The translations under genes and the position numbers were made by a program. Below are positions 1 to 7,806 of a stretch of DNA of 64,000 bases, one piece after another. This stretch comes from Phyllobacterium sp. OV277 (GTDB taxonomy: Bacteria > Pseudomonadota > Alphaproteobacteria > Rhizobiales > Rhizobiaceae): assembly GCF_900104355.1 (NCBI RefSeq), contig NZ_FNIY01000002.1:62001-126000 (forward strand), in the 5' to 3' direction. Every line of letters starts with the position of its first letter. Within the stretch, counting starts at the first letter, position 1. Under the pieces are notes generated by a model that was given only the letters and a program-made list of their open reading frames with translations, ran no database searches and had not been told where the DNA came from.

Positions 1-1
1 G

Positions 2-454
2 ATTCTCGATCACGTTGCCCAGTCCGTTACGGGAAGCGGCCGCGAACTCGAAGGCGCGTTCAACCAGCTTCTGTTCCGTCAGACGTTCGAGCCCAACCTT
101 TCCGTAGACCGGGTCGATGAGTTGCTGAGCCATTTGATGCGCGGCGGCGAAGCCAAGCGCATCCGCATCGAAGAAATCCAGCGCATTGTTGCCCGCCACT
201 ACAACGTGTCCAAGCAGGACCTTCTGTCCAACCGTCGTACACGCACCATCGTGAAGCCACGCCAGATTGCCATGTATCTTGCCAAGATGCTCACGCCCCG
301 TTCGTTGCCGGAAATCGGCCGGCGCTTTGGCGGCCGTGATCACACCACAGTTCTGCATGCGGTGCGTAAGATCGAGGATATTGTCGGCAAGGACCAGAAA
401 CTGTCGCAGGAACTTGAACTCCTCAAGCGCCTGATCAACGATCAGGCCCAGTAA
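2..454 (+). CDS. dnaA: Chromosomal replication initiator DnaA, C-terminal part
   Basis: This is the 3' end of dnaA; the gene starts before the window and the frame is open from base 2. DnaA is the AAA+ protein that binds DnaA boxes and opens the origin. The visible 150 residues cover the end of the ATPase lid region ([19 protein letters not shown]) and all of DNA-binding domain IV. The DnaA-box recognition signature [13 protein letters not shown] lies about 40 residues before the stop. It is followed by a terminator hairpin and then by dnaN, the common dnaA-dnaN-recF order. Identification is secure; only the N-terminal part is missing because of the window edge. Confidence 0.97.
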   Translation: MLDHVAQSVTGSGRELEGAFNQLLFRQTFEPNLSVDRVDELLSHLMRGGEAKRIRIEEIQRIVARHYNVSKQDLLSNRRTRTIVKPRQIAMYLAKMLTPRSLPEIGRRFGGRDHTTVLHAVRKIEDIVGKDQKLSQELELLKRLINDQAQ

Positions 455-478
455 GCCACCACGCCACTTATCAACAGA

Positions 479-524
479 AAGCCTGTGGTATGGTACGTTG
501 ATGCCAGCCGCAGGCTTGCTTTTT
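479..524 (+). terminator. Rho-independent terminator after dnaA
   Basis: A 10-bp stem is formed by AAGCCTGTGG (479-488) and CCGCAGGCTT (508-517), with one G-U pair and a loop of about 19 nt. It is followed by GC and five Ts (520-524). It lies 25 bases after the dnaA stop codon and would separate dnaA from dnaN transcription. Confidence 0.7.
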
Positions 525-639
525 ATGGTGACTTTCTGCCAATTTGCTTGACCTTGGGGGAACTTCACCCTCTCGCCAGAAAAAGCGCCGCAGGCCCCTA
601 AAGGCTTTGGGTCTAAAAAGACAGTGAGACCGGTTTATC

Positions 640-1758
640 ATGCGTGTAACTCTTGAACGTTCCAATCTTCTGAAGTCGCTCAACCATGTCCATCGCGTGG
701 TGGAACGGCGCAACACCATTCCGATTCTTTCGAACGTTCTTTTGCAGGCCGAGGGTGCAAGTCTTGCCCTCAAAGCGACCGACCTTGATCTTGAAGTAAC
801 CGAAGCCACGGCAGCCCAGATCGAACAATCGGGCGCGACCACTGTACCCGCACATCTGCTCTATGACATTGTGCGCAAGCTGCCCGATGGCGCGGAAGTC
901 ATGCTGGCGACCAACACCGACGGCAATTCGATGACTGTGACCTCTGGCCGGTCGAACTTCCGCCTCCAGTGCCTCCCGCAATCGGATTTCCCTGAGCTAA
1001 CGGCGGGCTCCTTCACTCACACATTCCGCATTACCTCGACAGCGCTGAAAAGCCTGATCGAGCGGACCCAGTTCGCCATCTCCACTGAAGAAACCCGCTA
1101 TTATCTCAATGGCATTTACTTCCATGCCATTGAAAGCGAGGGTTCCCTGAAACTGCGCGCTGTCGCCACGGACGGACATCGTCTGGCGCGCGCGGAACTC
1201 GAAGCGCCGTCAGGTGCCGAAGGCATGCCCGGCATTATTATTCCGCGTAAGACTGTCGCCGAGTTGCAGAAGCTGGTCGATGACCCGGATGTTGCTGTCA
1301 CGATCGAATTGTCGGACACCAAAATCCGCTTCACCATTGGCTCGGTGGTTCTCACCTCCAAGCTGATTGACGGCACATTCCCTGACTATCAGCGCGTCAT
1401 TCCATCCGGCAATGACAAGAAGCTGACCATCGACCGCCAGAGCTTTGCCTCCGCTGTTGATCGCGTTTCGACCATTTCGAGCGAGCGTGGCCGCGCGGTC
1501 AAACTGACCATTGCCGACGGGCAGCTGACCTTGACCGTGAACAACCCGGATTCGGGCAGCGCTACGGACGAGCTTGCCGCTGATTACGACTCCGACCCGA
1601 TCGAGATCGGCTTCAACGCCAAATATCTCCTCGATATCACAGCCCAGCTTTCCGGCTCCGAGGCGATCTTCATGCTGGCAGATGCAGGCTCGCCGACATT
1701 GGTGCGTGATACGGGCGATGCGAATGCGCTCTATGTGCTCATGCCAATGCGGGTTTAA
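640..1758 (+). CDS. dnaN: DNA polymerase III beta sliding clamp
   Basis: DnaN is the ring-shaped processivity clamp that tethers DNA polymerase III to DNA. The 372-residue length is normal for the family, and the protein shows the three-fold clamp-domain layout. It starts with the family-typical MRVTLERSNLLKSLNHVHRVVERRNT and ends with a YVLMPMRV tail, the usual C-terminal clamp motif. The ATG at 640 begins right at the conserved N-terminus. The gene sits between dnaA (with a terminator in between) and recF, from which it is separated by a palindromic repeat element. It is probably transcribed from its own promoter in 525-639, although no clear promoter was seen. Confidence 0.97.
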   Translation: MRVTLERSNLLKSLNHVHRVVERRNTIPILSNVLLQAEGASLALKATDLDLEVTEATAAQIEQSGATTVPAHLLYDIVRKLPDGAEVMLATNTDGNSMTVTSGRSNFRLQCLPQSDFPELTAGSFTHTFRITSTALKSLIERTQFAISTEETRYYLNGIYFHAIESEGSLKLRAVATDGHRLARAELEAPSGAEGMPGIIIPRKTVAELQKLVDDPDVAVTIELSDTKIRFTIGSVVLTSKLIDGTFPDYQRVIPSGNDKKLTIDRQSFASAVDRVSTISSERGRAVKLTIADGQLTLTVNNPDSGSATDELAADYDSDPIEIGFNAKYLLDITAQLSGSEAIFMLADAGSPTLVRDTGDANALYVLMPMRV

Positions 1759-2190
1759 CGCTGGCTGACGAACGTTTCTGACGCTGGAGTTGCTAGCCCT
1801 CCTCCGCGGTGTGGGGGGTAAGAGATGGGTTCGTGGTTCGACAAGCTCACCATGAGGGAGAGTGTGGATGAAAGGGGGTCAAGTTCTGGACCCTTTATGA
1901 TCCGCGATCTTTGTGATCTGCAACCTTTGTAATCTGCAACCTTTGCGATTAGCGTTGCATCACCTCTCTCCCTCATGGTGAGCTTGTCGAACCACGAACC
2001 ACGCACCCTGCAACACCAACCACGCTCTGAACCCCGACAAACATCATCAATAGCGCAGTGGGAGAATGAACAATGCAAAGTCATATGATTTCTTTCATCA
2101 ACGCGACTGTTCACTGATGCCAACGCTTTCCTCCCTCCAATCAGGACGTTCCCCACATTGGGGGAGAGTAAAGAGCGGCAGTACATCAGC
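1759..2190. other. Gap between dnaN and recF, mostly a repeat element
   Basis: No gene is visible in this 432-base gap. Its centre (1828-2000) is copy 1 of an inverted-repeat element described separately. The flanks, 1759-1827 and 2001-2190, hold no recognisable terminator. The right flank must hold the recF ribosome binding site and any recF promoter. Confidence 0.7.
1828..2000 (+). repeat. Inverted-repeat element, copy 1
   Basis: Perfect 35-bp inverted arms lie at 1828-1862 (beginning GGTTCGTGGTTCGACAAGCT) and 1966-2000, around a 103-bp centre. The same arms recur at 9496-9652 and 22521-22675. The centre contains a tandemly repeated TCTGCAACCTTTG unit (about 1917-1945) also seen in the other copies. 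There is no coding capacity, so it is a non-autonomous, REP- or MITE-like element. The core TTCGACAAGCTCA...TGAG resembles palindromes widespread in proteobacterial genomes (from memory). Confidence 0.9.
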
Positions 2191-3357
2191 ATGACAAACG
2201 ACTTCCCAACTCCCGAAGCTGGCAAACCGGCCCGCGTTTCGATCAGCCGGTTGAAGCTCGCTCATTTCCGCAATTATGAAAACCTGTCGCTGCGGCTTGG
2301 TCCGTCGCATGTGGTGCTGACGGGTGAAAACGGTTCGGGCAAGACCAATCTGCTTGAGGCGATTTCGTTCCTCTCACCGGGCCGCGGGTTGCGCCGCGCC
2401 ACCTATACGGATGTTACCCGCAATGATGCGCCTGATGGTTTTGCCATCCACGCGGCTATCGAAACGGAGGACGGCTCCGTCGACGTTGGTACCGGGCTTG
2501 CCGGCAATGCCCCGGGGGATACGGCACGGCGTGTGCGTATCAATGGCGTGACTGCATCGAGCGCCGATGACCTTTTGGAATATTCCCGCATTCTCTGGCT
2601 GGTGCCTGCCATGGATGGGCTCTTCACCGGTCCTGCTGGTGATCGCAGGCGTTTTCTTGATCGTATGGTGCTTGCCATTGATCCGGCGCATGGCCGCCGC
2701 GTTCTCGACTATGAGAAAGCCATGCGCAGCCGTAACCGCCTGCTGAGCGAAGAGCGCAGCAACAGCGCCTGGCTTGATGCTATCGAGACCCCTATGGCGG
2801 AGCTTGGCATTGCCATTGCAGCGGCCCGAGCCGAGCTTATGCGCCTGATCAACGGCATGATCGAGCGGCTGCCGGATGATAGCCCCTTCCCCAAGGCCGA
2901 CTGTATTCTTGATGGCGAACTGGAAGCGCGCATCGGCATCGAATCGGCGACCGATGTGGAAGAAACCTTTCGCCGCGCGCTGCATGATGGTCGCAGCCGT
3001 GATCGGGCTGCAGGCCGTACACTTGACGGCCCTCACCGCTCCGATCTGCTGGTGCGCCATCGGCCCAAGAGCATGCCCGCCGAACTTTGTTCGACCGGCG
3101 AGCAAAAAGCCCTGCTCATTGGCCTTATCCTGTCGCATGCGCGGCTAACAGGCGAACTGGCAGGCATGGCGCCCATCCTTCTGCTGGACGAGATCGCCGC
3201 CCATCTTGACGAGGGTCGCCGGGCGGCACTTTTCGACATTATCGAAGAGCTTGGCGGTCAGGCCTTCATGACCGGCACCGACCGGGCGCTGTTTTCAAGT
3301 CTCGCCGGTCGCGCCCAGTTTTTCGACGTGGCTCACGGAGAAGTGCATGCCGGTTAG
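2191..3357 (+). CDS. recF: DNA replication and repair protein RecF
   Basis: RecF is an SMC-like ATPase that helps load RecA at single-strand gaps and stalled forks. From the ATG at 2191 (388 residues) the protein has the usual RISRLKLAHFRNY-type start (here SISRLKLAHFRNYENLSL, about 17-34). Walker A GENGSGKT is at 45-52, an ABC signature-like STGEQKALLIGL is near 305, and Walker B ILLLDEIAAHLD is near 330. An in-frame TTG at 2158 would add 11 residues with no family similarity, so the ATG is preferred, though no strong ribosome site decides it. It is third in the dnaA-dnaN-recF order. Confidence 0.95.
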   Translation: MTNDFPTPEAGKPARVSISRLKLAHFRNYENLSLRLGPSHVVLTGENGSGKTNLLEAISFLSPGRGLRRATYTDVTRNDAPDGFAIHAAIETEDGSVDVGTGLAGNAPGDTARRVRINGVTASSADDLLEYSRILWLVPAMDGLFTGPAGDRRRFLDRMVLAIDPAHGRRVLDYEKAMRSRNRLLSEERSNSAWLDAIETPMAELGIAIAAARAELMRLINGMIERLPDDSPFPKADCILDGELEARIGIESATDVEETFRRALHDGRSRDRAAGRTLDGPHRSDLLVRHRPKSMPAELCSTGEQKALLIGLILSHARLTGELAGMAPILLLDEIAAHLDEGRRAALFDIIEELGGQAFMTGTDRALFSSLAGRAQFFDVAHGEVHAG

Positions 3358-3472
3358 CACAGACCATGGAAAGTCTGTCTGTCACCGTGTTAGCATGTCC
3401 TGGAATCGCAGCAACCCCCATCAAACAAAGCTTCTACGGCCCTCGGCCACTTGATCCAACAAAGGAATCCCT

Positions 3473-4177
3473 ATGTCTGATCTTTCGTCCTTCCCAATCA
3501 CCCAACGCTGGCCAGCCCAGCACCCTGAGCTTCTTCAGCTCTATTCCCTGCCAACACCGAATGGCGTGAAAGTGTCGATCATGCTGGAAGAGCTTGGTCT
3601 GCCCTACGAGGTTCATCTCATCGACATCGGAAAGAACGAAAGCTGGACACCGGAATTCCTGTCGCTCAACCCGAATGGCAAAATTCCTGCGATCATCGAC
3701 CCGGATGGTCCTGATGGTAAGCCGCTGGCACTGTTCGAATCCGGCGCGATCCTGCTTTACCTCGCCGAAAAGACCGGCAAATTCCTGCCTTCTGATCCAG
3801 CGCGCCGCTACCAGACAATTCAGTGGGTGTTTTTCCAGATGGCCGCGATCGGTCCAATGTTCGGTCAGGTTGGCTTTTTCCATAAGTTTGCCGGTCGTGA
3901 GATCGAGGACAAGCGCCCGCTTGAACGTTACCAGAATGAATCCAAGCGATTGCTTGGCGTGCTTGAAACGCGTCTGGAAGGCCGCCAGTGGATCATGGAC
4001 GATGAATACACCATCGCCGATATCGCCACGCTTGGCTGGGTGCGCAATCTGGTGGGCTTCTATGGCGCGGGCGATCTTGTTGACTATGCCAGCCTGAAGA
4101 ACGTTCCGGCATGGCTGGAACGTGGTCTTGCACGTCCGGCAGTACAGCGCGGCCTGGATATCCCCAAGCGCCCCTAG
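3473..4177 (+). CDS. Glutathione S-transferase, nu class (YfcG/YghU type)
   Basis: This is a cytosolic glutathione-dependent transferase or disulfide-bond oxidoreductase of 234 residues. An N-terminal thioredoxin-like domain carries the nu-class signature YSLPTPNG (about 24-31), where Thr and Asn contact glutathione. SLNPNGKIPAI and the glutathione-binding FESGAILLYLAEKTG follow near 62-100. The C-terminal helical domain ends with the DEYTIADIATLGW motif of GST cores. E. coli YfcG and YghU, the best-known relatives, have disulfide reductase activity; the substrate here is unknown. The gene stands alone between recF and a terminator, so it is probably monocistronic. Confidence 0.9.
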   Translation: MSDLSSFPITQRWPAQHPELLQLYSLPTPNGVKVSIMLEELGLPYEVHLIDIGKNESWTPEFLSLNPNGKIPAIIDPDGPDGKPLALFESGAILLYLAEKTGKFLPSDPARRYQTIQWVFFQMAAIGPMFGQVGFFHKFAGREIEDKRPLERYQNESKRLLGVLETRLEGRQWIMDDEYTIADIATLGWVRNLVGFYGAGDLVDYASLKNVPAWLERGLARPAVQRGLDIPKRP

Positions 4178-4217
4178 ACGCTTTTAATCAGTCATTCCTG
4201 TTGAAAAGCCAGTGAAT

Positions 4218-4245
4218 GCCGCCATTTCGGCGGCGTTTGCTTTTT
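4218..4245 (+). terminator. Rho-independent terminator after the GST gene
   Basis: GCCGCC (4218-4223) and GGCGGC (4229-4234) form a stem around the loop ATTTC. The T-rich tail GTTTGCTTTTT runs to 4245. It lies 40 bases after the GST stop codon. Confidence 0.85.
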
Positions 4246-4364
4246 GTCCGGTTGCATTCTCCTTCGAACGCCGCACAAATAGAGCGATCTGACACATATA
4301 CTAGAGTACCGGACGATTGTTCGAGGTATTCGGATCGTCGCGGTGCTCCATGATGGGGGGCATT

Positions 4365-6029
4365 ATGATGTGGAATCAGGTCTATAATCCGTTTGGCAAT
4401 TCCGTTCTTTCAACACTGGCAGCAGCAATACCTGTTGTCGTGCTCTTGGCGATGATCGCATCCAACAAGGTCAAGGTGCACATCGCGGCAATCATTGCGC
4501 TGGTGGTTGCCAATCTCATCGCAATCTTCGTGTTCACCATGCCAGCGGATATGTCGATCCGGGCCTCGCTGCTTGGCGTCATCACCGGCTTTTTTCCCAT
4601 CGGATGGATCGTCCTCAACGTCATCTTTCTCTACCGGCTCACGGTGGAGAAAGGCGTCTTCGAAACGCTGCAAAACACCATTGGCGGCGTAACGCGCGAC
4701 CGGCGTCTGCAAATCCTGCTGATTGCCTTTTCCTTTGGCGCTTTCTTCGAAGGCGCTTCCGGTTTCGGAACGCCTGTAGCAGTGACTGCCGCGATCCTCA
4801 TCGGCCTTGGCTTTTCGCCGCTGGCAGCATCCGGGCTTTCGCTGATCGCCAATACGGCACCCGTCGCCTACGGTGCTCTGGGCACACCCATTGCCGGGCT
4901 TTCCAGCGTCACCGGCATTGATCCTTTCCTGCTTGGCGCCATGGTTGGCCGTCAGCTACCATTCTTCTCGCTCATCGTGCCGTTCTGGGTTGTCTGGGCC
5001 TTTGCCGGATATAAGGGCATGAAAGAGGTCTGGCCGGCAATTCTCGTTACCGGCGTTTCCTTTGCGGTACCGCAGTTTCTCATCTCGAACTTTATCAATC
5101 CATGGATCGTTGATATCGGTGCATCGCTGATCTCCATGGCCTGTCTCATCGGCTTCCTGCGCATATGGCAGCCAAAAGTCATATGGACATCCGCCGCATT
5201 GCGCACCCGCGATGATTCCGCCTCACAAGTTCCGCCAGTGAAGACAACGAAGACCACACCAACCCGGGCAGAAGTCTGGGCTTCAATGACCCCGTGGATC
5301 ATTGTCTGCGCTGTGCTTCTGCTCTGGGGTACCGACTGGTTCAAGAGCGCCGTCAATCCATGGGCGACCTTGAGCTACAGCGTTCCCGGCCTTAACAACC
5401 TGATTATGAAAGTAGCGCCCATCGCCGCACAGCCAACGCCTGAGAAAGCGGTCTTTGCCTTTACGTGGCTGTCCTATACGGGTTCAGGCATGCTGATTGC
5501 GGCTGTTATTTCCGGGCTTGTCATGGGCTACAAGCCTATAGAAATGTTGAAGGTATATGGGCGCACGATCAAACTGTGCTCCTATTCCCTCATCACCATT
5601 TCAGCCATGCTGGCCATTGGAACGCTGACGCGCCTTTCGGGCATTGATGCCACCCTCGGGCTCGCATTCGCCGCCACGGGTGTGCTCTACCCGTTCTTCG
5701 GCACATTGCTGGGCTGGCTGGGTGTTGCCCTGACGGGATCGGATACGGCTTCCAATGTGCTCTTCGGCAATCTGCAGAAAATCACGTCCGAACAGCTTGG
5801 TCTCTCGCCGATCCTGATGGGCGCCGCCAACTCATCGGGTGGTGTCATGGGCAAGATGATCGACGCGCAGTCCATCGTCGTCGCTTCGACAGCCACCAAC
5901 TGGTACGGGCATGAAGGGACGATCCTGCGCTTCGTCTTCAAGCACTCGATCATTCTTGCCTGTCTCGTCGGCGTGCTTGTGATGCTTCAGGCCTACGTCT
6001 TTACCTGGATGATCGTTACGCCACCTTGA
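4365..6029 (+). CDS. lldP: L-lactate permease, LctP family
   Basis: This is an inner-membrane proton symporter for lactate (and often glycolate), of about 554 residues with 12 or more hydrophobic helices. It matches the LldP pattern throughout: start MMWNQVYNPFGNS, FGAFFEGASGFGTPVAVTAA, NTAPVAYGALGTPI, MVGRQLPF, LTGSDTASNVLFGNLQ and the end LQAYVFTWMI. Upstream TTG and ATG codons exist from 4317. The ATG at 4365 has GGGGGG five bases before it and matches the family N-terminus, so it is chosen. No lactate dehydrogenase (lldD or dld) lies beside it. A terminator isolates it from the GST gene, so it is probably transcribed alone. Confidence 0.93.
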   Translation: MMWNQVYNPFGNSVLSTLAAAIPVVVLLAMIASNKVKVHIAAIIALVVANLIAIFVFTMPADMSIRASLLGVITGFFPIGWIVLNVIFLYRLTVEKGVFETLQNTIGGVTRDRRLQILLIAFSFGAFFEGASGFGTPVAVTAAILIGLGFSPLAASGLSLIANTAPVAYGALGTPIAGLSSVTGIDPFLLGAMVGRQLPFFSLIVPFWVVWAFAGYKGMKEVWPAILVTGVSFAVPQFLISNFINPWIVDIGASLISMACLIGFLRIWQPKVIWTSAALRTRDDSASQVPPVKTTKTTPTRAEVWASMTPWIIVCAVLLLWGTDWFKSAVNPWATLSYSVPGLNNLIMKVAPIAAQPTPEKAVFAFTWLSYTGSGMLIAAVISGLVMGYKPIEMLKVYGRTIKLCSYSLITISAMLAIGTLTRLSGIDATLGLAFAATGVLYPFFGTLLGWLGVALTGSDTASNVLFGNLQKITSEQLGLSPILMGAANSSGGVMGKMIDAQSIVVASTATNWYGHEGTILRFVFKHSIILACLVGVLVMLQAYVFTWMIVTPP

Positions 6030-6052
6030 GCGTAATCGCCTGCCAACAGACG

Positions 6053-6082
6053 TCGCGGCTTCCGTTGGCCGCGATTGGTTTG
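6053..6082 (+). terminator. Possible terminator after lldP
   Basis: TCGCGGC (6053-6059) pairs with GCCGCGA (6068-6074) around an 8-nt loop, then TTGGTTTGAG. The T tract is weak, so termination is uncertain. Confidence 0.45.
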
Positions 6083-6175
6083 AGCTATTTTCGTACGGCT
6101 GTCGGTTTTTAACCCGCCTATACGTCCTATTGAGCAACGCCCGGTGTGGGGCGGACGTCAGAAGGAAAGAATGAA

Positions 6176-6472
6176 ATGCCCCAGTCACAGAAAGTGCAGG
6201 TAGAGAACGTCAACCATCCCGGCAACAAACAGCGCCTTGATCAGGCTAAGTACGATGCCATGAAAGAAGCATATCTGCAGGTCCTGCCAGCAGCAACGCC
6301 CGGCCTGACCGTGGCTGAAATTCGTGAACGTCTGACTGATGTATTGTCACAGGAGCAATTTCCCGGCGGTGCCAAAGCTGGATGGTGGGCAAAGGCTGTC
6401 CAGCTCGATCTTGAAGCCAAAGGCGTGGTGAAACGGGAAAAGACCAGCCCGATAAGGCTGTATCTGGCCTGA
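6176..6472 (+). CDS. Small conserved protein, DUF6958-like
   Basis: This 98-residue soluble protein has no known function. The ATG at 6176 follows AGAAGGAAAGA, a good ribosome binding site, which decides the start over upstream in-frame codons. The body NVNHPGNKQRLDQAKYDAMK, then LPAATPGLTVAEI and FPGGAKAGWWAKAVQLDLEAKG, resembles from memory a family of small proteins now labelled DUF6958. Its layout, an amphipathic helix followed by a LTVAEI...WWAKAVQLDLEAKG unit and a basic strand, looks like a compact winged-helix-type fold, but that is inference. It is a single gene between lldP and the guanidine riboswitch, with no partner in sight. Confidence 0.75.
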   Translation: MPQSQKVQVENVNHPGNKQRLDQAKYDAMKEAYLQVLPAATPGLTVAEIRERLTDVLSQEQFPGGAKAGWWAKAVQLDLEAKGVVKREKTSPIRLYLA

Positions 6473-6570
6473 ATGGACGCAATTCCATTCATTATCCTTG
6501 ATGTTAAACACCAAAATTACTCAGCCTTTCAGCCCTTGCCTGCGCATTCGCCCCAGCCTAGATAGAGCCA

Positions 6571-6629
6571 TGGAGGACGCCCTCCACGCGGCATGATTTG
6601 CAGCGGATGAACACAGCCGGGACGGCCCG
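6571..6629 (+). promoter_or_regulatory. Probable guanidine-II (mini-ykkC) riboswitch
   Basis: Two small hairpins sit just upstream of the sugE/gdx gene. P1 is TGGAGG-ACGC-CCTCCA (6571-6586) and P2 is CGGG-ACGG-CCCG (6618-6629), with a 31-nt linker. The guanidine-II class is defined by two stem-loops with ACGR loops and usually precedes sugE/gdx guanidinium exporters. P2 ends five bases before the GGAAAAGGA ribosome site (6635-6643), as expected for translational control. Loop 1 ends in C rather than a purine, a deviation. The role is inferred from structure plus gene context. Confidence 0.78.
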
Positions 6630-6651
6630 CATATGGAAAAGGATGGTCGTC

Positions 6652-6966
6652 ATGGCCTGGATTTATCTCGTTATCGCAGGACTGTTTGAAATTGGCTGGG
6701 CTATCGGGCTCAAATATACGGATGGGTTTACCCGTCTGACGCCTTCGGTACTGACCGGGGCAAGCATGGTTATCAGTGTTGTGATTCTTGGGCTTGCCTT
6801 GCGTGAATTGCCCGTGGGCAGTGCCTATGCGGTGTGGACCGGCATTGGCACAGTGGGTACTGCCCTGCTAGGCATGTATCTCTTCGGCGAACCGGCTACA
6901 GTGATCCGTCTTGTCTGTATAGGCCTGATTGTATCCGGTATTGCCGGTTTGAAATTTCTCGCCTGA
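6652..6966 (+). CDS. sugE: Guanidinium exporter SugE/Gdx, SMR family
   Basis: This is a small multidrug resistance-type transporter of 104 residues with four membrane helices, working as a dual-topology dimer in the inner membrane. It has the essential Glu13 in [16 protein letters not shown] and the Gdx pattern [32 protein letters not shown] and a GLKFL tail. These distinguish the guanidinium exporter branch (E. coli SugE, now Gdx) from EmrE-like drug pumps. The ATG at 6652 is chosen because it matches the family start and is preceded by GGAAAAGGA. The upstream guanidine-II riboswitch supports guanidinium as the substrate. Upstream in-frame codons from 6598 fall inside the riboswitch. Confidence 0.93.
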   Translation: MAWIYLVIAGLFEIGWAIGLKYTDGFTRLTPSVLTGASMVISVVILGLALRELPVGSAYAVWTGIGTVGTALLGMYLFGEPATVIRLVCIGLIVSGIAGLKFLA

Positions 6967-7014
6967 GACAAATCGGATGCTGCCTTCAGGCTCAATCTTG
7001 TTCTAATGTGAGAT

Positions 7015-7797
7015 ATGACCGAGCCTGAAAACCCAGCATTTACCCCAACGGAACTCGAGCGCTATGCCCGCCACATCATCCTTGCGGAGATCGGCGGGCC
7101 TGGCCAGCAAAAGCTCAAACGCGCCCGTGTGCTTGTCGTGGGGGCTGGTGGGCTTGGCGCGCCGGTGCTGCAATATCTGGCAGCCGCCGGTGTCGGCACG
7201 CTCGGCATTGTCGATGATGACCGGGTTTCGCTGTCCAACCTGCAACGGCAGGTCATCCATGATACGGACCTTGTCGGTTCAGCCAAGGTGGAAAGCGCTG
7301 CCCGGGCCATTGCTGCGATCAACCCACACGTAGTGGTTGAGGCGCATGAAACACGGGTTGCATCCGACAATGTTTCAGATCTCATCAGCCGCTATCACAT
7401 CGTCGTCGATGGTTCGGATAATTTTGACACACGTTATCTGCTGGCAGATGCCTGTGCAGCAGGAAAACGCCCGCTGGTTTCGGCAGCGCTTGGGCGCTTC
7501 GATGGTTCTTTGACGACGCTCAAACCCTATGAGCAGAACGCCAAGGGTGAGCAAAATCCATCCTATCGCGATCTCTTTCCTTCACCACCGCCACCGGGAC
7601 TTGTGCCTGCCTGCGCAGAAGCGGGCGTTCTCGGGGTGTTGCCGGGTGTGATCGGCAGTTTGCAGGCAACGGAGGTCATCAAGCTGATTACCGGTGTCGG
7701 TGAACCGCTCATCGGCAAGCTGCTGCTTTACGATGCTTTGAGTTCGCGGTTCGAGACGATCAAATACAGAGCAAGTGCGGCCGGGGCCGCGGCGTGA
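7015..7797 (+). CDS. moeB: MoeB/ThiF/HesA family adenylyltransferase
   Basis: This E1-like enzyme adenylates the C-terminal glycine of a small sulfur-carrier protein (MoaD or ThiS) for molybdopterin or thiamine synthesis. In 260 residues it shows RYARHIILAEIGGPGQQKL near 16-34, the nucleotide loop GAGGLG at 43-48, SNLQRQVIH near 74-82, VDGSDNFDTRYL at 131-142 and PACAEAGVLGVLPGVIGSLQA near 198-218. The two CxxC zinc pairs known in E. coli MoeB are absent: the CYRC equivalent reads SYRD, and only two cysteines (147, 200) remain. It lies 9 bases before the aconitase-X gene and is probably co-transcribed with it, although no functional link is known. Confidence 0.88.
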   Translation: MTEPENPAFTPTELERYARHIILAEIGGPGQQKLKRARVLVVGAGGLGAPVLQYLAAAGVGTLGIVDDDRVSLSNLQRQVIHDTDLVGSAKVESAARAIAAINPHVVVEAHETRVASDNVSDLISRYHIVVDGSDNFDTRYLLADACAAGKRPLVSAALGRFDGSLTTLKPYEQNAKGEQNPSYRDLFPSPPPPGLVPACAEAGVLGVLPGVIGSLQATEVIKLITGVGEPLIGKLLLYDALSSRFETIKYRASAAGAAA

Positions 7798-7806
7798 GCG
7801 TGATCC

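Noticed and set aside
468-476. TTATCAACA, a near match to a DnaA box, between dnaA and dnaN
   Set aside because: Single site with one mismatch and no cluster, AT-rich region or partner boxes, so it does not support an origin here. In this order of bacteria the origin usually lies elsewhere.
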